Source of the DNA: Actinoalloteichus caeruleus DSM 43889
GTDB lineage: Bacteria > Actinomycetota > Actinomycetes > Mycobacteriales > Pseudonocardiaceae
Direction: 5' to 3'
Assembly (NCBI RefSeq): GCF_000429185.2
Contig: NZ_AUBJ02000001.1
Span: forward strand, 2,542,001-2,606,000
DNA: 64,000 nucleotides
In this document: positions 52,719-64,000 of the stretch, piece after piece
How positions within the stretch are numbered: position 1 is the first letter of the stretch
Layout: each line of letters starts with the position of its first letter
Notes under the pieces: model-generated
Databases searched by the model: none
Told to the model about the DNA's origin: nothing
Seen by the model: only the letters and a program-made list of their open reading frames with translations
Program-made: the position numbers and the translations under genes

Positions 52719-52913
52719 TCAGAGACCGAGGAGCTTCTTCACCTTGGGCACGTCGTTCTTGGCGACGACGGCGGTGCCCTCCAACCGGCGGGTGAGCCGG
52801 GTCTCCTTGCGCTCCAGGAGGTGGCGGCGGCCAGCGCGCTCGCGGCGCAGCTTGCCGGTACCGGTCACCCGGAAACGCTTCGATGCACCGCTGTGCGTCT
52901 TCTGCTTCGGCAT
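52719..52913 (-). CDS. rpmI: Ribosomal protein L35
   Basis: 64 residues: [22 protein letters not shown] and the basic middle [14 protein letters not shown], typical of L35. ATG at 52913; an in-frame start four codons upstream lacks homology. Confidence 0.96.
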   Translation of the reverse strand: MPKQKTHSGASKRFRVTGTGKLRRERAGRRHLLERKETRLTRRLEGTAVVAKNDVPKVKKLLGL

Positions 52914-53016
52914 GTCCGTCCTCAATCGTTCGTCCCACCCGGGTGACCGAGCGGGTCAGCGGCGATCCGGCAGCCCGGGGGCTGCCGGACCACGCTGGGC
53001 GTGCCGGCGCGCTCGG

Positions 53017-53562
53017 TTACTCCGAGTCGCCCTTCGCACGCGTCGGCTTGGCGTTCTTGTGCGGGGCCAGCACCATGATCATGTTGCGGCCGTCCTGCTT
53101 CGGAGTCGCCTCCACGAAGCCCAGCTCGGCCACGTCGTCCGCCAACCTCTGCAACAGTCGGAAACCCAACTCGGGCCGGGACTGCTCACGACCGCGGAAC
53201 ATGATGGTCACCTTGACCTTGTTCCCCTGTCCGAGGAACCGGGCCACGTGACCCTTCTTGGTCGCGTAGTCGTGCGGGTCGATCTTCGGCCGGAGCTTCT
53301 GCTCCTTGATCACGGTGAGCTGCTGGTTGCGACGCGACTCGCGTGCCTTCTGCGCGCTCTCGTACTTGAACTTGCCGTAGTCCATGAGCTTGCAGACCGG
53401 CGGGCGTGCCTGCGGTGCGACCTCGACGAGGTCGAGATCCGACTCACCAGCCAGGCGGAGGGCGTCCTCGATGCGGACGATCCCGACCTGCTCGCCGTTG
53501 GGTCCGACCAACCGGACCTCCGGCACGCGGATGCGGTCGTTGATGCGCGGGTCGGCGCTGAT
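53017..53562 (-). CDS. infC: Translation initiation factor IF-3 (AUC start)
   Basis: Binds the 30S subunit and checks start-codon fidelity. The conserved N-terminus [20 protein letters not shown] is in frame upstream of the first GTG, and no ATG/GTG/TTG precedes it. The only start that retains it is ATC at 53562, five bases after a GAGGAGG site, giving 181 residues. IF-3 genes of many bacteria use non-canonical starts (AUU, AUC) that IF-3 itself discriminates against, a known autoregulation. N-domain, linker ([10 protein letters not shown]) and C-domain ([25 protein letters not shown]) are complete. Confidence 0.95.
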   Translation of the reverse strand: MSADPRINDRIRVPEVRLVGPNGEQVGIVRIEDALRLAGESDLDLVEVAPQARPPVCKLMDYGKFKYESAQKARESRRNQQLTVIKEQKLRPKIDPHDYATKKGHVARFLGQGNKVKVTIMFRGREQSRPELGFRLLQRLADDVAELGFVEATPKQDGRNMIMVLAPHKNAKPTRAKGDSE

Positions 53563-53856
53563 GGGGCCTCCTCGGTTCGTGCTCTTCGTACGTCTGCGGC
53601 CGGGGCCGATGGCCGCACCGTGAACGCCAGAAAGCCCCGGTGCTCACACACTCGGGGCCCGCGTTCCGACCGGTCCGCGCACGCACGGCGCACGCTCCCG
53701 CGTCCGACGCGGGAAGCCGGATCCCGTGCGGACGTGACGTCCGACGGCGATCCGGGGACCGGACCCGTCCACCTCGCGGCGATCCGGGTGGGAGCGGTGC
53801 TCCACTTGCCGCCCCCGCTGACGCGGAGGCTGGTCGCACGTGTCAGGGTACCAGCC
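53563..53856. other. Divergent region between infC and the DUF1844 gene
   Basis: About 290 bases. It carries the infC leader and both promoters. An autoregulatory leader or leader peptide is possible, but no structured element can be read with confidence. Confidence 0.4.
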
Positions 53857-54216
53857 GTGAACGAGCACCAGCCAGCAGACTCGGACGCCGAGCAGGACGT
53901 CCGCGAACTCTCCACGATCCCCAGCGTCGAGGTCATCAGCCGCGCCGCCGTCATGCTGATGTCCGCCGCCGCCGAACGGCTCGGGCTGGCCGACGAGGAC
54001 CCGGAGCGGAGCGAGCTGCGGGACCTCGACGAGGCCCGCCGCCTCATCACCGCGCTGGCCGGGCTCGTCACCTCCTCGGTCGAGTACCTGGGCCCGCACG
54101 CCGCGTCCATGCGCGACGGGCTCCAGGCCCTGCAGAAGGCGTTCCGCGAGACGTCCCCCCACCCGGACGCGCCCGGAGCGGGCCCCGGGGAGAAGTACAC
54201 CGGGCCGGTGCGCTGA
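53857..54216 (+). CDS. DUF1844 protein
   Basis: 119 residues, with the DUF1844 core STIPSVEVISRAAVMLMSAAAERLGL followed by LRDLDEARRLITALAGLVTSSVEYLGPHAASMRDGLQALQKAF. GTG at 53857. This small helical protein stands divergently from infC in many actinobacteria. Function unknown. Confidence 0.88.
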   Translation: MNEHQPADSDAEQDVRELSTIPSVEVISRAAVMLMSAAAERLGLADEDPERSELRDLDEARRLITALAGLVTSSVEYLGPHAASMRDGLQALQKAFRETSPHPDAPGAGPGEKYTGPVR

Positions 54217-54333
54217 CCGGCTCCTCGTCGAGGGGGCGCTCGGCGCGCCCCCGCCTCGGGTGCCGCGTCACCCGGGTGGCGAGACGACGGGGGTCGGAGT
54301 GGCCGGCCGCCACCACGGCCGGCCACCCGCGCC

Positions 54334-57210
<2,877 letters not shown>

Positions 57211-57710
57211 GCTGTGGTCCCTTCACCTGATGATGGATGTGAGAACCGCCGGCCGTCCTCGAGAACGGGTACGGCGATGTCCTGAGTTCGTGTCGTCTGC
57301 CCGTGTCCCTCGGCATCGTCGAGCACGATCGGCCCGGCGGCCCCGACCGCGTCGCTGGGCGACCGGTCCGGCCTGGCTGGACCCAGGCAGGGGGCAGACC
57401 CACCCATGCTAGGCGCGGCCACCGACAGAACCCGCCGGAGCGAGCCCGACCCCCGCGGCCCACCTCGGGCAGCGGTCACACATGGTGATCACGTCGGACC
57501 CCACCGAGGCGTCGCCCGCCGGCGTCGACCCCGGCCAGCCGGGCCCCCTCGTCGGACGATACTCCTGCTGGCGTCCACCACGCCGCGAGACGACGGTCAC
57601 GGTCCGTCACCCAACTGGGCGATCTACCCCCTGTTCGTGTGAGGCCACGCCCCCCGCGGCGGGTCTAGGCTGGTCCCCACAAGCGGGCACCAACCCCGGT
57701 AGGGGGCGAG
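57211..57710. other. 500-base divergent region upstream of uvrA
   Basis: Holds promoters for uvrA and for the next gene; TAGGCT at 57666-57671 is a likely -10 for the latter, giving a leader of about 35 bases. No coding sequence or RNA gene is recognised. Confidence 0.45.
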
Positions 57711-58511
57711 ATGAACGCATCCTCCTCGGCTCCGGCCGCCGGCTACTGGACGGTGACGGCGGCGCAGACGGGCGACGACCAGGCCAGCGCCGCCCGCCGC
57801 GCGGCGGCGGGTCGGGCGTTGTTGGCCGAAGCGGACCGCGCCCTGCTGCGCACCGTCATGGACCTCGACGACGCGGCGGTGGCCGGTCCCAGTCGGGTTC
57901 CGGGGTGGACGAGGGCACACGTGCTCACGCACCTGTCCCGGCAGGCGGACGCCGCCTCCAACCTCCTGCTCTGGGCCAGGACCGGCGTCGAGCACACCCC
58001 CTACCCGAGCCTGGACGACCGCGACGCCGACATCGTCGAGGGGGCCGACCGCTCCTGGCGGCTCCTGGTCGAGGATGTCCTGGCCTCCAGCCAGCGGTTC
58101 GCCCACGCGGTGGCGAACCTGCCCCCGGAGGCGTGGGCGGTGCGGCTCACCGATGACGACGACCAGCCGCGCCCCGCCGAGGAGGTGCCCTGGCTGCGGT
58201 TGTGCGAGGTGTGGATCCACCTCGTCGACCTCGACTCGGGCCTGGACTTCCCGGACGTCCCCGAGGCGACGTCGGTCGCGCTGGTGGAACACGTGATGCG
58301 CCGCCTCACCCACCACCGGGACACGGAACCGCTGGTCGTCGTGGCCGGGCTGCCGGACGGCTCCCGGCACCGCTGGCACGTCCCGGGCCGGGAGGACCTG
58401 CCCGCGCAGGAGGTCTGGGGGCCCCTGCCCGAGATGCTCGCCTGGCTGGCGGGCCGGTCGGAGGGCCGAGGCCTCACCGGGCGGCTGCCGGCGCTGCCCT
58501 CCTGGTTCTGA
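57711..58511 (+). CDS. Maleylpyruvate isomerase-family (DinB-like) protein
   Basis: 266 residues. The MDMPI/DinB helix-bundle N-domain reads SRVPGWTRAHVLTHLSRQADAASNLLLWARTG, with the metal-binding H in THLSRQAD; the later EVWIHLVDLDSGLDF carries the second His. An SCP2-like C-terminal domain follows. Such proteins are mycothiol-dependent maleylpyruvate isomerases or detoxification enzymes; the substrate is not known here. ATG with AGGGGGCGAG upstream. Usually found next to uvrA in actinobacteria. Confidence 0.87.
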   Translation: MNASSSAPAAGYWTVTAAQTGDDQASAARRAAAGRALLAEADRALLRTVMDLDDAAVAGPSRVPGWTRAHVLTHLSRQADAASNLLLWARTGVEHTPYPSLDDRDADIVEGADRSWRLLVEDVLASSQRFAHAVANLPPEAWAVRLTDDDDQPRPAEEVPWLRLCEVWIHLVDLDSGLDFPDVPEATSVALVEHVMRRLTHHRDTEPLVVVAGLPDGSRHRWHVPGREDLPAQEVWGPLPEMLAWLAGRSEGRGLTGRLPALPSWF

Positions 58512-58738
58512 GCGCTCACGCCCACCTGCCCGGCCCCCGCTCGCGCTGGCACGAGGAGCGGTGGTCCGCGCTGCGCGGCCATCGGCGACGTCGCGCCCTC
58601 GTCCCGGTGCGCTCCCCCCCCCTCGGAACCCCGACGCTCGGGACCCGCTCCGCCTGGCGCCCTGCCCGAGAACGATCACGGCGGGTCAGGGCCGGCGGGC
58701 ACCCGCGGTGCGTCGGGGAGGCCCGTGCGGCCGAGGGA

Positions 58739-59119
58739 TCACACCGGGTCCAGGCGGGCCCTGAGCAGGCAGAACTCGTTGCCCTCCGGATCGGCCAGGA
58801 CATGCCACGGCTCCTCGCCGGTCTGGCCGACATCAGCCGGACGGGCACCGAGCCCCAGCAGCCGTTCGAGCTCGGCGTCCTGGTCGCGGTCGGTGGCGTT
58901 GACGTCGATGTGCAGCCGGGCCTTCCCCGGCTCCGGCTCGTCCCGGCGGCTGAGGATGATCGTCGGCTGCGGACCGCCGAAACCCTCGCGCGGCCCGATC
59001 TCCACCATGTCGCCGTCCTCGCGGTCGAGCACGACGAAGTCCAGGACCTCGCACCAGAACCGCGCCAGCAGCTCGGGATCGCGGCAACCGAGGACGATCT
59101 CGCTGATACGACACGCCAT
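58739..59119 (-). CDS. VOC-family (glyoxalase-like) protein
   Basis: 126 residues, two beta-alpha-beta-beta-beta modules: MACRISEIVLGCRDPELLARFWCEVLDF and the second half ending WHVLADPEGNEFCLLRARLDP, the standard C-terminal strand. Candidate metal ligands are His in ARLHIDVNA and Glu in GNEFCLL. Function (dioxygenase, isomerase or resistance) cannot be told apart from sequence. ATG at 59119, chosen over an upstream 90-base low-complexity extension. Confidence 0.85.
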   Translation of the reverse strand: MACRISEIVLGCRDPELLARFWCEVLDFVVLDREDGDMVEIGPREGFGGPQPTIILSRRDEPEPGKARLHIDVNATDRDQDAELERLLGLGARPADVGQTGEEPWHVLADPEGNEFCLLRARLDPV

Positions 59120-59387
59120 GGCGGGACCTGCTCTCGAGACGGGGGGCGGAGGGGCCGCGTTGGGTGCGTGGCTCCCCGAGGCGGGATGATCTCGCGCCGA
59201 CCGTAACAACTCGACCCGGCGCCGGCGAGAGGATTTCGAGCCCCTTCCCGGTCACAGCGCCGGCCCGGGCCGCGACGTCCCAGGGCACGACCCGAGCCGG
59301 CCTGGCCGGTGTGAGCCGTCCTCGACCACGCCCGGGCCCTGGTCGACGCGGCACTCCTCGCGGCCGCGGTCGGCGGGTCGGCCGGGA

Positions 59388-60824
59388 TCAGCCCCGGTCC
59401 GACCCCGGGCCAGCCGGTCGCTGCCCCACCGACTCCGCCCGCCCCGCGCCCTCGTCGGCCCGTCGCGACCCAGCTCCGTCCCGCTGGGTGACGGCGGATT
59501 CCACCAGGTCGTCAACCGACCGGGTGGGCTCACCCCGCCCCGGTCGCTCGTGCTCGCCACCGAGCCCGTTGCCCGGGTGGTCCGTTCGGGAGCCCTCGGC
59601 CTCGGCGCGCCCGCCGGACGCGGGGGCCTCCGCCGCCGGCACCGGGGCGGGACCGGAGGAACCCCGCCAGGAGCGCAGCAGTTCGGGCAACCGGCGGGTC
59701 AGCCAGCGGTGCGCGGGACGTTCCACGAGCTTGGTCAGGAGCCAACCCAGCAGGATGGCCTGGGCCACCACCGCGGCCAGCCGCACCCAGGAGCTGGTGA
59801 CACCGCTGGTCAGCAGCACGCTGGACAGCAGGTAGCCGACCTCCTGGTTGAGCAGGTAGACGCCGAAGGAGATGCCGCCGATCCAGCGGATGGGCCTGGC
59901 GAAGGTCATCAGGACGGGGTTGTCCCAGTCCGGGCCGCCGGCCGCCAGGGAGATCAACACCAGCAGCACACCGAAGGCGACGGTGGACGCCAGGTCCGCC
60001 GAGTGCGCCTCGTGGGCGACCAACAGCACGCCCAGCAGCGCCGTCAGGTGCCAGCCACCCAACCGGCGACGGCTCCAGAACCAGATCGCGGCGCCCGCCG
60101 CGAACAGGTGCGCCCGGTGGAGGCCGAGACCGTCGAAGAGCAACCGGAACCACTGCGGGCTGTCCGGCGTGTAGAGGAGGCGCAACCCGAGGGGGACGAG
60201 CACGACGGCCCAGATGAGGGCCGGCGCGTGCCAGGTGTTCCACCGCCCCCGGGGCCAGAGGAGCGCCGCGGCGGTGAAGGCCATCAGCTGCACGGGCAGC
60301 GTCCAGTAGGCGCCGTCGACGTAGTGCACCGACGGCAGCCACGACTGGAGGAGCAGCAGGTTGCCGGCCACGTCCCACGGCGTGGGGACGTACCAGTCGG
60401 CCGGCGCGAGCGCGGCGAAGGCCGCCCAGGTGAACAGCACCGCGACCACGTAGGCCGGCAACAGCCGGGCGACCCGGTTCCACCACCACCGCGGGGTGTT
60501 GCCCCTGCGCACCGTCTCGCAGACGAAGAACGCCGAGATCGTCAGCAGCGTGGCCGCGCCGATCTGCAACGAGAACCGGAAGGGCGGGTCGCCCAACTCC
60601 GGGTGGTTGATGGTGACCTGGTGGGTCGCGTGTTGGAACACCACCGCGAGCACGGCGATGACCCGCAGCACATCCCAACTGATGCGGCGCGGCGACCTGG
60701 TCGTCTTCACTCCGGTGTACTGCACGGGCCCCCTGGGGTCGGGGCGGCCGACGGGCACGGGTGGCGCCCCGGCTGCCGTGGAACGGAACGGATGCGGCGA
60801 CGGGCTGTGACGGTCACCGCTCAC
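59388..60824 (-). CDS. Acyltransferase 3 family membrane protein
   Basis: 478 residues, of which about 45-370 form ten or so hydrophobic helices. The acyltransferase-3 opening RRISWDVLRVIAVLAVVFQHATHQVT carries the catalytic-type His; WWWNRVARLLPAYVVAVLF and YVDGAYWTLPVQLMAF are the other conserved blocks. An Arg-rich cytoplasmic N-terminus and a long disordered acidic tail (Glu/Gly/Asp) flank it. Such enzymes O-acetylate peptidoglycan, exopolysaccharide or secondary metabolites; the acceptor is unknown. GTG start. Confidence 0.85.
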   Translation of the reverse strand: MSGDRHSPSPHPFRSTAAGAPPVPVGRPDPRGPVQYTGVKTTRSPRRISWDVLRVIAVLAVVFQHATHQVTINHPELGDPPFRFSLQIGAATLLTISAFFVCETVRRGNTPRWWWNRVARLLPAYVVAVLFTWAAFAALAPADWYVPTPWDVAGNLLLLQSWLPSVHYVDGAYWTLPVQLMAFTAAALLWPRGRWNTWHAPALIWAVVLVPLGLRLLYTPDSPQWFRLLFDGLGLHRAHLFAAGAAIWFWSRRRLGGWHLTALLGVLLVAHEAHSADLASTVAFGVLLVLISLAAGGPDWDNPVLMTFARPIRWIGGISFGVYLLNQEVGYLLSSVLLTSGVTSSWVRLAAVVAQAILLGWLLTKLVERPAHRWLTRRLPELLRSWRGSSGPAPVPAAEAPASGGRAEAEGSRTDHPGNGLGGEHERPGRGEPTRSVDDLVESAVTQRDGAGSRRADEGAGRAESVGQRPAGPGSDRG

Positions 60825-60977
60825 ACCGAGTTAACGGTACGGACCGAGGATGATCCTTTCCAGGAAGACAGCCGGGCATGTGCGGCGTCTCTCGGTGCGC
60901 CGGCCACGCGCTGTGACCGATCCCGCGACGTGGCCGCGCCGCCAGCCGGGAATACGCCGGTGGCTAGGCTTGGCTTC

Positions 60978-61655
60978 GTGGAGCGCTCAGAGGACTACAC
61001 GGGTCACGTCGAACCGGGGGGCGCCGAGTCCGTGCGCACCCTCGCCGCCCTGGTCATCACCAAGGTGTCGGTGGGCCCGATGGACAACAACGCCTACCTG
61101 CTCCGGTGCCGGGAGAGCGGTGACGCCGTCCTGATCGACGCGGCCGACGACCCGGAGCGGCTCTCCGACCTCATCGGCCACGACGACGACCGGGCACGGC
61201 TGCGCACCATCGTCACCACCCACCGGCACCGCGACCACTGGCGGGCGCTGGGAGCGGTGGCCGGGGCCTACGGCGTCGACACCGCCGTGCACCCGGAGGA
61301 CGCCGCTGACCTGCCGGTGCCGCCCGACGTCCTGTTGGAGCACGGGGACACCCTGCCCGTCGGCCGGTGTGAGCTGGAGGTCATCCACCTCCGAGGCCAC
61401 ACGCCCGGATCGATCGCCCTGCTCTACCGCGACCCCGAGGGGCACCCGCACCTGTTCACCGGCGACTCCCTCTTCCCGGGCGGGGTCGGCAAGACGCAGT
61501 CGCCCGCCGACTTCCGGTCCCTGATCACCGACGTCGAACAGCGGATCTTCGACGTACTGCCGGACGACACCTGGGTGTACCCGGGGCACGGGGACGACAC
61601 CACCCTCGGCGCGGAACGCCCCAAACTCGGGGAGTGGAGGGAACGGGGCTGGTGA
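60978..61655 (+). CDS. Metallo-beta-lactamase-fold hydrolase
   Basis: 225 residues. The zinc motif is THRHRDHW (H82, H84, D86, H87), with LRGHTPGSIALLY (third His) and LFTGDSLFPGGVGKT (Asp ligand), then VYPGHGDDTTLGAERP. This is the glyoxalase II-type branch, possibly mycothiol-related. GTG at 60978; TAGGCT (60965-60970) ends seven bases upstream, so the message is probably leaderless. Often lies near uvrA/uvrC in actinobacteria. Confidence 0.88.
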   Translation: MERSEDYTGHVEPGGAESVRTLAALVITKVSVGPMDNNAYLLRCRESGDAVLIDAADDPERLSDLIGHDDDRARLRTIVTTHRHRDHWRALGAVAGAYGVDTAVHPEDAADLPVPPDVLLEHGDTLPVGRCELEVIHLRGHTPGSIALLYRDPEGHPHLFTGDSLFPGGVGKTQSPADFRSLITDVEQRIFDVLPDDTWVYPGHGDDTTLGAERPKLGEWRERGW

Positions 61656-61858
61656 GTCCGGCCCGCCTCCTGCCAGCCCGGTAGCGGGCCGCGTGGCCCA
61701 CTCGTCCCCCGACCGAATTCGGGACGTCCGAACCGGATCACGAGGTGCGTCGTCGGGGTCACCGGCCGACCGAGCTCCACGAGCGCGGTCCTCGGCGCGG
61801 GTTCCGCCGCTCCGCGCGCGACGGGGATGACGGCCGCGAGACCGGGTACTCCCCGGCC

Positions 61859-62104
61859 ATGACGTCTGATGCGCCGAGGAGGCCACGACCCGCCGCGACG
61901 GTGACGCCGTGCGTGGACGGGCCGTTGCTGCTCAGGGGTGACTACGAGTTGCTCACCCCCGAGGGGGAACGGATCGAACCCGGCAGGCGGACCGTGGCGT
62001 TGTGCCGGTGTGGGCGGTCGGCGATCAAGCCGTTCTGCGACGGCACCCACGACTCGACCCGGTTCCGCGCCTCGGGGGACCGCGAACGGCCGCCGGGTCG
62101 GTGA
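61859..62104 (+). CDS. CDGSH iron-sulfur protein
   Basis: 81 residues. The CDGSH pattern is complete: C49, C51, C60 and H64 in CRCGRSAIKPFCDGTH, which ligate a [2Fe-2S] cluster. The N-terminal YELLTPEGERIEPG strand is typical of small bacterial CDGSH proteins. ATG at 61859; no strong ribosome-binding site. It faces the haem-oxygenase-like gene across a 314-base gap. Confidence 0.9.
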   Translation: MTSDAPRRPRPAATVTPCVDGPLLLRGDYELLTPEGERIEPGRRTVALCRCGRSAIKPFCDGTHDSTRFRASGDRERPPGR

Positions 62105-62418
62105 CCGGCGGCCGCGCCCGCCGCGTGCTCGACCCCAACTCCCCCTGACGGGCCAGCGGCCCGCCGTCTGACGGGTTCGTGCCCGGGGCGGGCGCGGCGC
62201 GCTGGTCACGGTTCTGGCCACCGGCTGGGTGGGGCCGCGAACGGCGCGGCCGGGAGCCTGGCGCGCTCCACGGGCCGGGCGCCTCGTGCGCCCCGTCAGC
62301 CGGGAAGGGGCGCGTCCCGGCCGTGGCCTCCCGGTCCGCCGCTGGGCGAGCGGCTCACCACGGGATCTGCTGGTCAGCCAGCGGTCGCTCCGCCGGGCGC
62401 CCCGGTGCGGGCCCGGGG
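62105..62418. other. Convergent intergenic region
   Basis: About 310 bases between the ends of the CDGSH and redox-enzyme genes. G+C-rich; no gene or T-tract hairpin seen. Confidence 0.4.
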
Positions 62419-63446
62419 TCAGGGGTGAACGGCGACCGGTGCGGACGGACCCACACCCGAGGCCGAGCGCAGCGTCGAGACGCCCTGCCGCCACCGGCTG
62501 AGGGCGAACTCGCCGAACTCCGCCTCCAGCCGCAGGTAACAGGCGGCGCCGAAGAGGGTGTCCCCAGCGGCGTCCGGCCGGGCGAGAGCATGGCTCCCGC
62601 ACAGGTCGTTCGCCGCGACCTGCTCGTGCACGGCGTCCGCCTCCACGTGCTCGTCGAAGTACTCGACCGCCTCCGGCGAGCCGCCCAGCCTGCGCAGGCC
62701 GCCCCCGATCCGGCGGTTCGGCAGGGTCGAGGTCATCTCGAACGCGGCGAGGTGGCCGAGGGTGGCGCCGAGCCAGCGCCGGTGGAGGCCGAACAGGTGC
62801 ATCAGGTTGCTCGCCGCGAGCATCACGGCGGGCGCCTCGTCGACGTAGGCGCCGTAGGCGTCGGACAGGCCCAGTTCACGCATCGTGACCCTGAACAGCT
62901 CGGCGTGGATCCGCTCGGGGTGCCCCCCGCCGTACTCGTCCGCCTGGATCTCCACCAGGGCACCCTTGGTGCGGCCGTCCAGGCGCGGCAGGGCCCAACT
63001 GTGCGGGTCCGCCTCCTTCAGGTGGTAGACCGACCGGTGGATGAGGAACTCGCGGAACTGCTCGAGGGTGGCCTCCCGCTGGAGGAAGCTGGCCAGCGGT
63101 GGGCCGTCGGAGTCGGCGATCAGCTGGCGGAGGGCGGCGGGGACGTCCCTGGGGGCGGGGGCTCCGAGAAGGGGGCGAAGGGGAGCAGGGCGGTTTCCCA
63201 GTCCCGTTCGACTCCCGCGCGCCACCCCAGCAGTGCGGGGTTCCACTCCCATCCGTCGTCCACGTCCTCGAAGCCCCGGTAGTGGAGCTCGTAGCAGACC
63301 CACAACGCGAGCTGGAGGTCGTCGTCGTGCCACGGTTCGTCGGTGGCGGCGCCCCGTGGGGGAAGGGAGACCCGCTCGGCGGGGGACTGGCGCAGAACCT
63401 CGATGACCGCGGCGCTCAGTGGTCCCCTGGCTGGGGGAAGGCGCAT
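62419..63446 (-). pseudogene. Iron-containing redox enzyme (haem-oxygenase-like), frameshifted
   Basis: Member of the haem-oxygenase-fold 'iron-containing redox enzyme' family. ATG at 63446 behind AGGAGGAG begins MRLPPARGPLSAAVIEVLRQ and runs to PFSEPPPPGTSP, after which the frame is wrong. The rest (RDVPAALRQLIADSDGPPLASFLQREATLEQFREFLIHRS ... EIQADEYGGGHPERIHAELF) continues in the next frame to 62419. One additional base in the G runs at 63151-63161 restores 342 residues. Candidate di-iron ligands are the Glu/His residues of HRSVYHLKEAD and EIQADEYGGGHPERIHAE. Paired by convergence with the CDGSH gene. Confidence 0.8.
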
Positions 63447-63717
63447 GTCTCCTCCTGGCGTTCCCGGGCGTCCCCTCGCTCGCTCCCACGCGCGGCGGGA
63501 ACGGGGAGGGGCGCGTCGTCGTCGAACGGGCCCTTCCGCCGCTCGGGGTACCCGGGCGGCGGCGCCCCAACCCGACCCGGGACGGGATGACCCGGGCTGG
63601 TGCGGGTCTGCCCTTCCTGGCTGGCGCGGTTGAGGCGGGAGGGCTCGGGTATCCCACACCCGGCCAGCAGCGCAAGGGCGGTCGAGCGGCGTGGTCGCCC
63701 CCGAGGAGGTCGTCGCG

Positions 63718-64000
63718 ATGAGAGCGGTTCAGTACACGGAGATCGGTGCTCCCCCGGTGGTGGTCGACGTCCCGACGCCCGAGCCCGGGCCCGGGGAGGT
63801 GCTGCTGCGGGTCACCGCCGCCGGCGTGTGCCATTCGGACATCACCGTCATGGACTGGTCGGCCAGCGAGTACCCCTACCCGCTCCCGTTGACCCTGGGC
63901 CATGAGGGCGCCGGGGTGGTGGCGGCGGTCGGACCGGGCGTGGAGTGGGTGACCGAAGGCGAGTCCTGCGTGGTGTACGGCCCGTGGGGGTGCGGCACCT
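63718..64000 (+). CDS. Zinc-dependent alcohol dehydrogenase, N-terminal part
   Basis: Medium-chain dehydrogenase/reductase cut off by the window end. [41 protein letters not shown] has the catalytic zinc Cys in GVCHSD, followed by [16 protein letters not shown], the zinc-binding His-Glu. ATG at 63718 with GAGGAGGT upstream. The coenzyme domain is outside the window, so NAD versus NADP cannot be judged. Confidence 0.9.
   Translation, partial: MRAVQYTEIGAPPVVVDVPTPEPGPGEVLLRVTAAGVCHSDITVMDWSASEYPYPLPLTLGHEGAGVVAAVGPGVEWVTEGESCVVYGPWGCGT

Noticed and set aside
57211..57400. LexA (SOS) box upstream of uvrA
   Set aside because: A GAAC is present near 57265, but the partner GTTC at the required spacing is missing.
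59550..60977. Upstream extension of the metallo-beta-lactamase-fold gene
   Set aside because: Open frame is antisense to the acyltransferase gene; homology begins only after the GTG at 60978.

Overview
The window is about 72% G+C DNA from an actinobacterium. The evidence is GTG/ATG starts with 4-bp ATGA/GTGA overlaps, mycothiol-type enzymes, a SteA/SteB pair, an argCJBDFRGH cluster, and an rrn operon without spacer tRNAs that carries the actinobacterial TTGTTCTTTGAGAA leader element. Gene order resembles Streptosporangiales, perhaps Nocardiopsaceae; that placement is inference and the 16S gene would settle it.

Layout. 1-0.9 kb: end of a type II NADH dehydrogenase. 1.2-20.7 kb (minus strand): a housekeeping block for chromosome segregation and division (rluB, scpB, scpA, parA, xerD, steA, steB), alanine dehydrogenase, CTP synthase with a NUDIX hydrolase, recN, nadK, tlyA, a HAD phosphatase and an Arg/Asp/Gly-rich TPR protein. 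20.8-26.1 kb: a complete rrn operon (5S, 23S, 16S in window order, transcribed leftward) with a strong terminator, a 23S processing stem, boxA-like elements and tandem promoters set in an unusual GTTTCC-rich upstream region. 27.2-38.3 kb: tyrS, 3-methyladenine glycosylase and the complete arginine cluster, apparently fired from one ArgR-overlapped, probably leaderless promoter. 39-43.4 kb: less recognisable genes (PPOX oxidoreductase, two hypotheticals, a WS/DGAT-like acyltransferase). 43.7-53.6 kb: translation genes (pheT, pheS, trmH-like, rplT, rpmI, infC with an AUC start). Three cargo genes sit between pheS and the rplT group: a stand-alone DUF262 (GmrS-like) protein and two adjacent rRNA methyltransferases that look like AviRa and AviRb, the avilamycin-resistance pair. 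53.9-64 kb: DUF1844, uvrA, a maleylpyruvate-isomerase-fold protein, VOC, acyltransferase-3, metallo-beta-lactamase-fold, CDGSH and haem-oxygenase-like redox proteins, and the start of a zinc alcohol dehydrogenase.

The two points most worth attention are (i) the AviRa/AviRb-like pair with a DUF262 gene inside a translation locus, and (ii) three otherwise well-conserved genes (ald, the HAD phosphatase, the haem-oxygenase-like enzyme) that each lose frame by one missing base in a run of five or six G/C. The second pattern suggests residual homopolymer errors in the assembly more than three independent pseudogenes. No CRISPR array, insertion sequence, prophage or tRNA gene was found.
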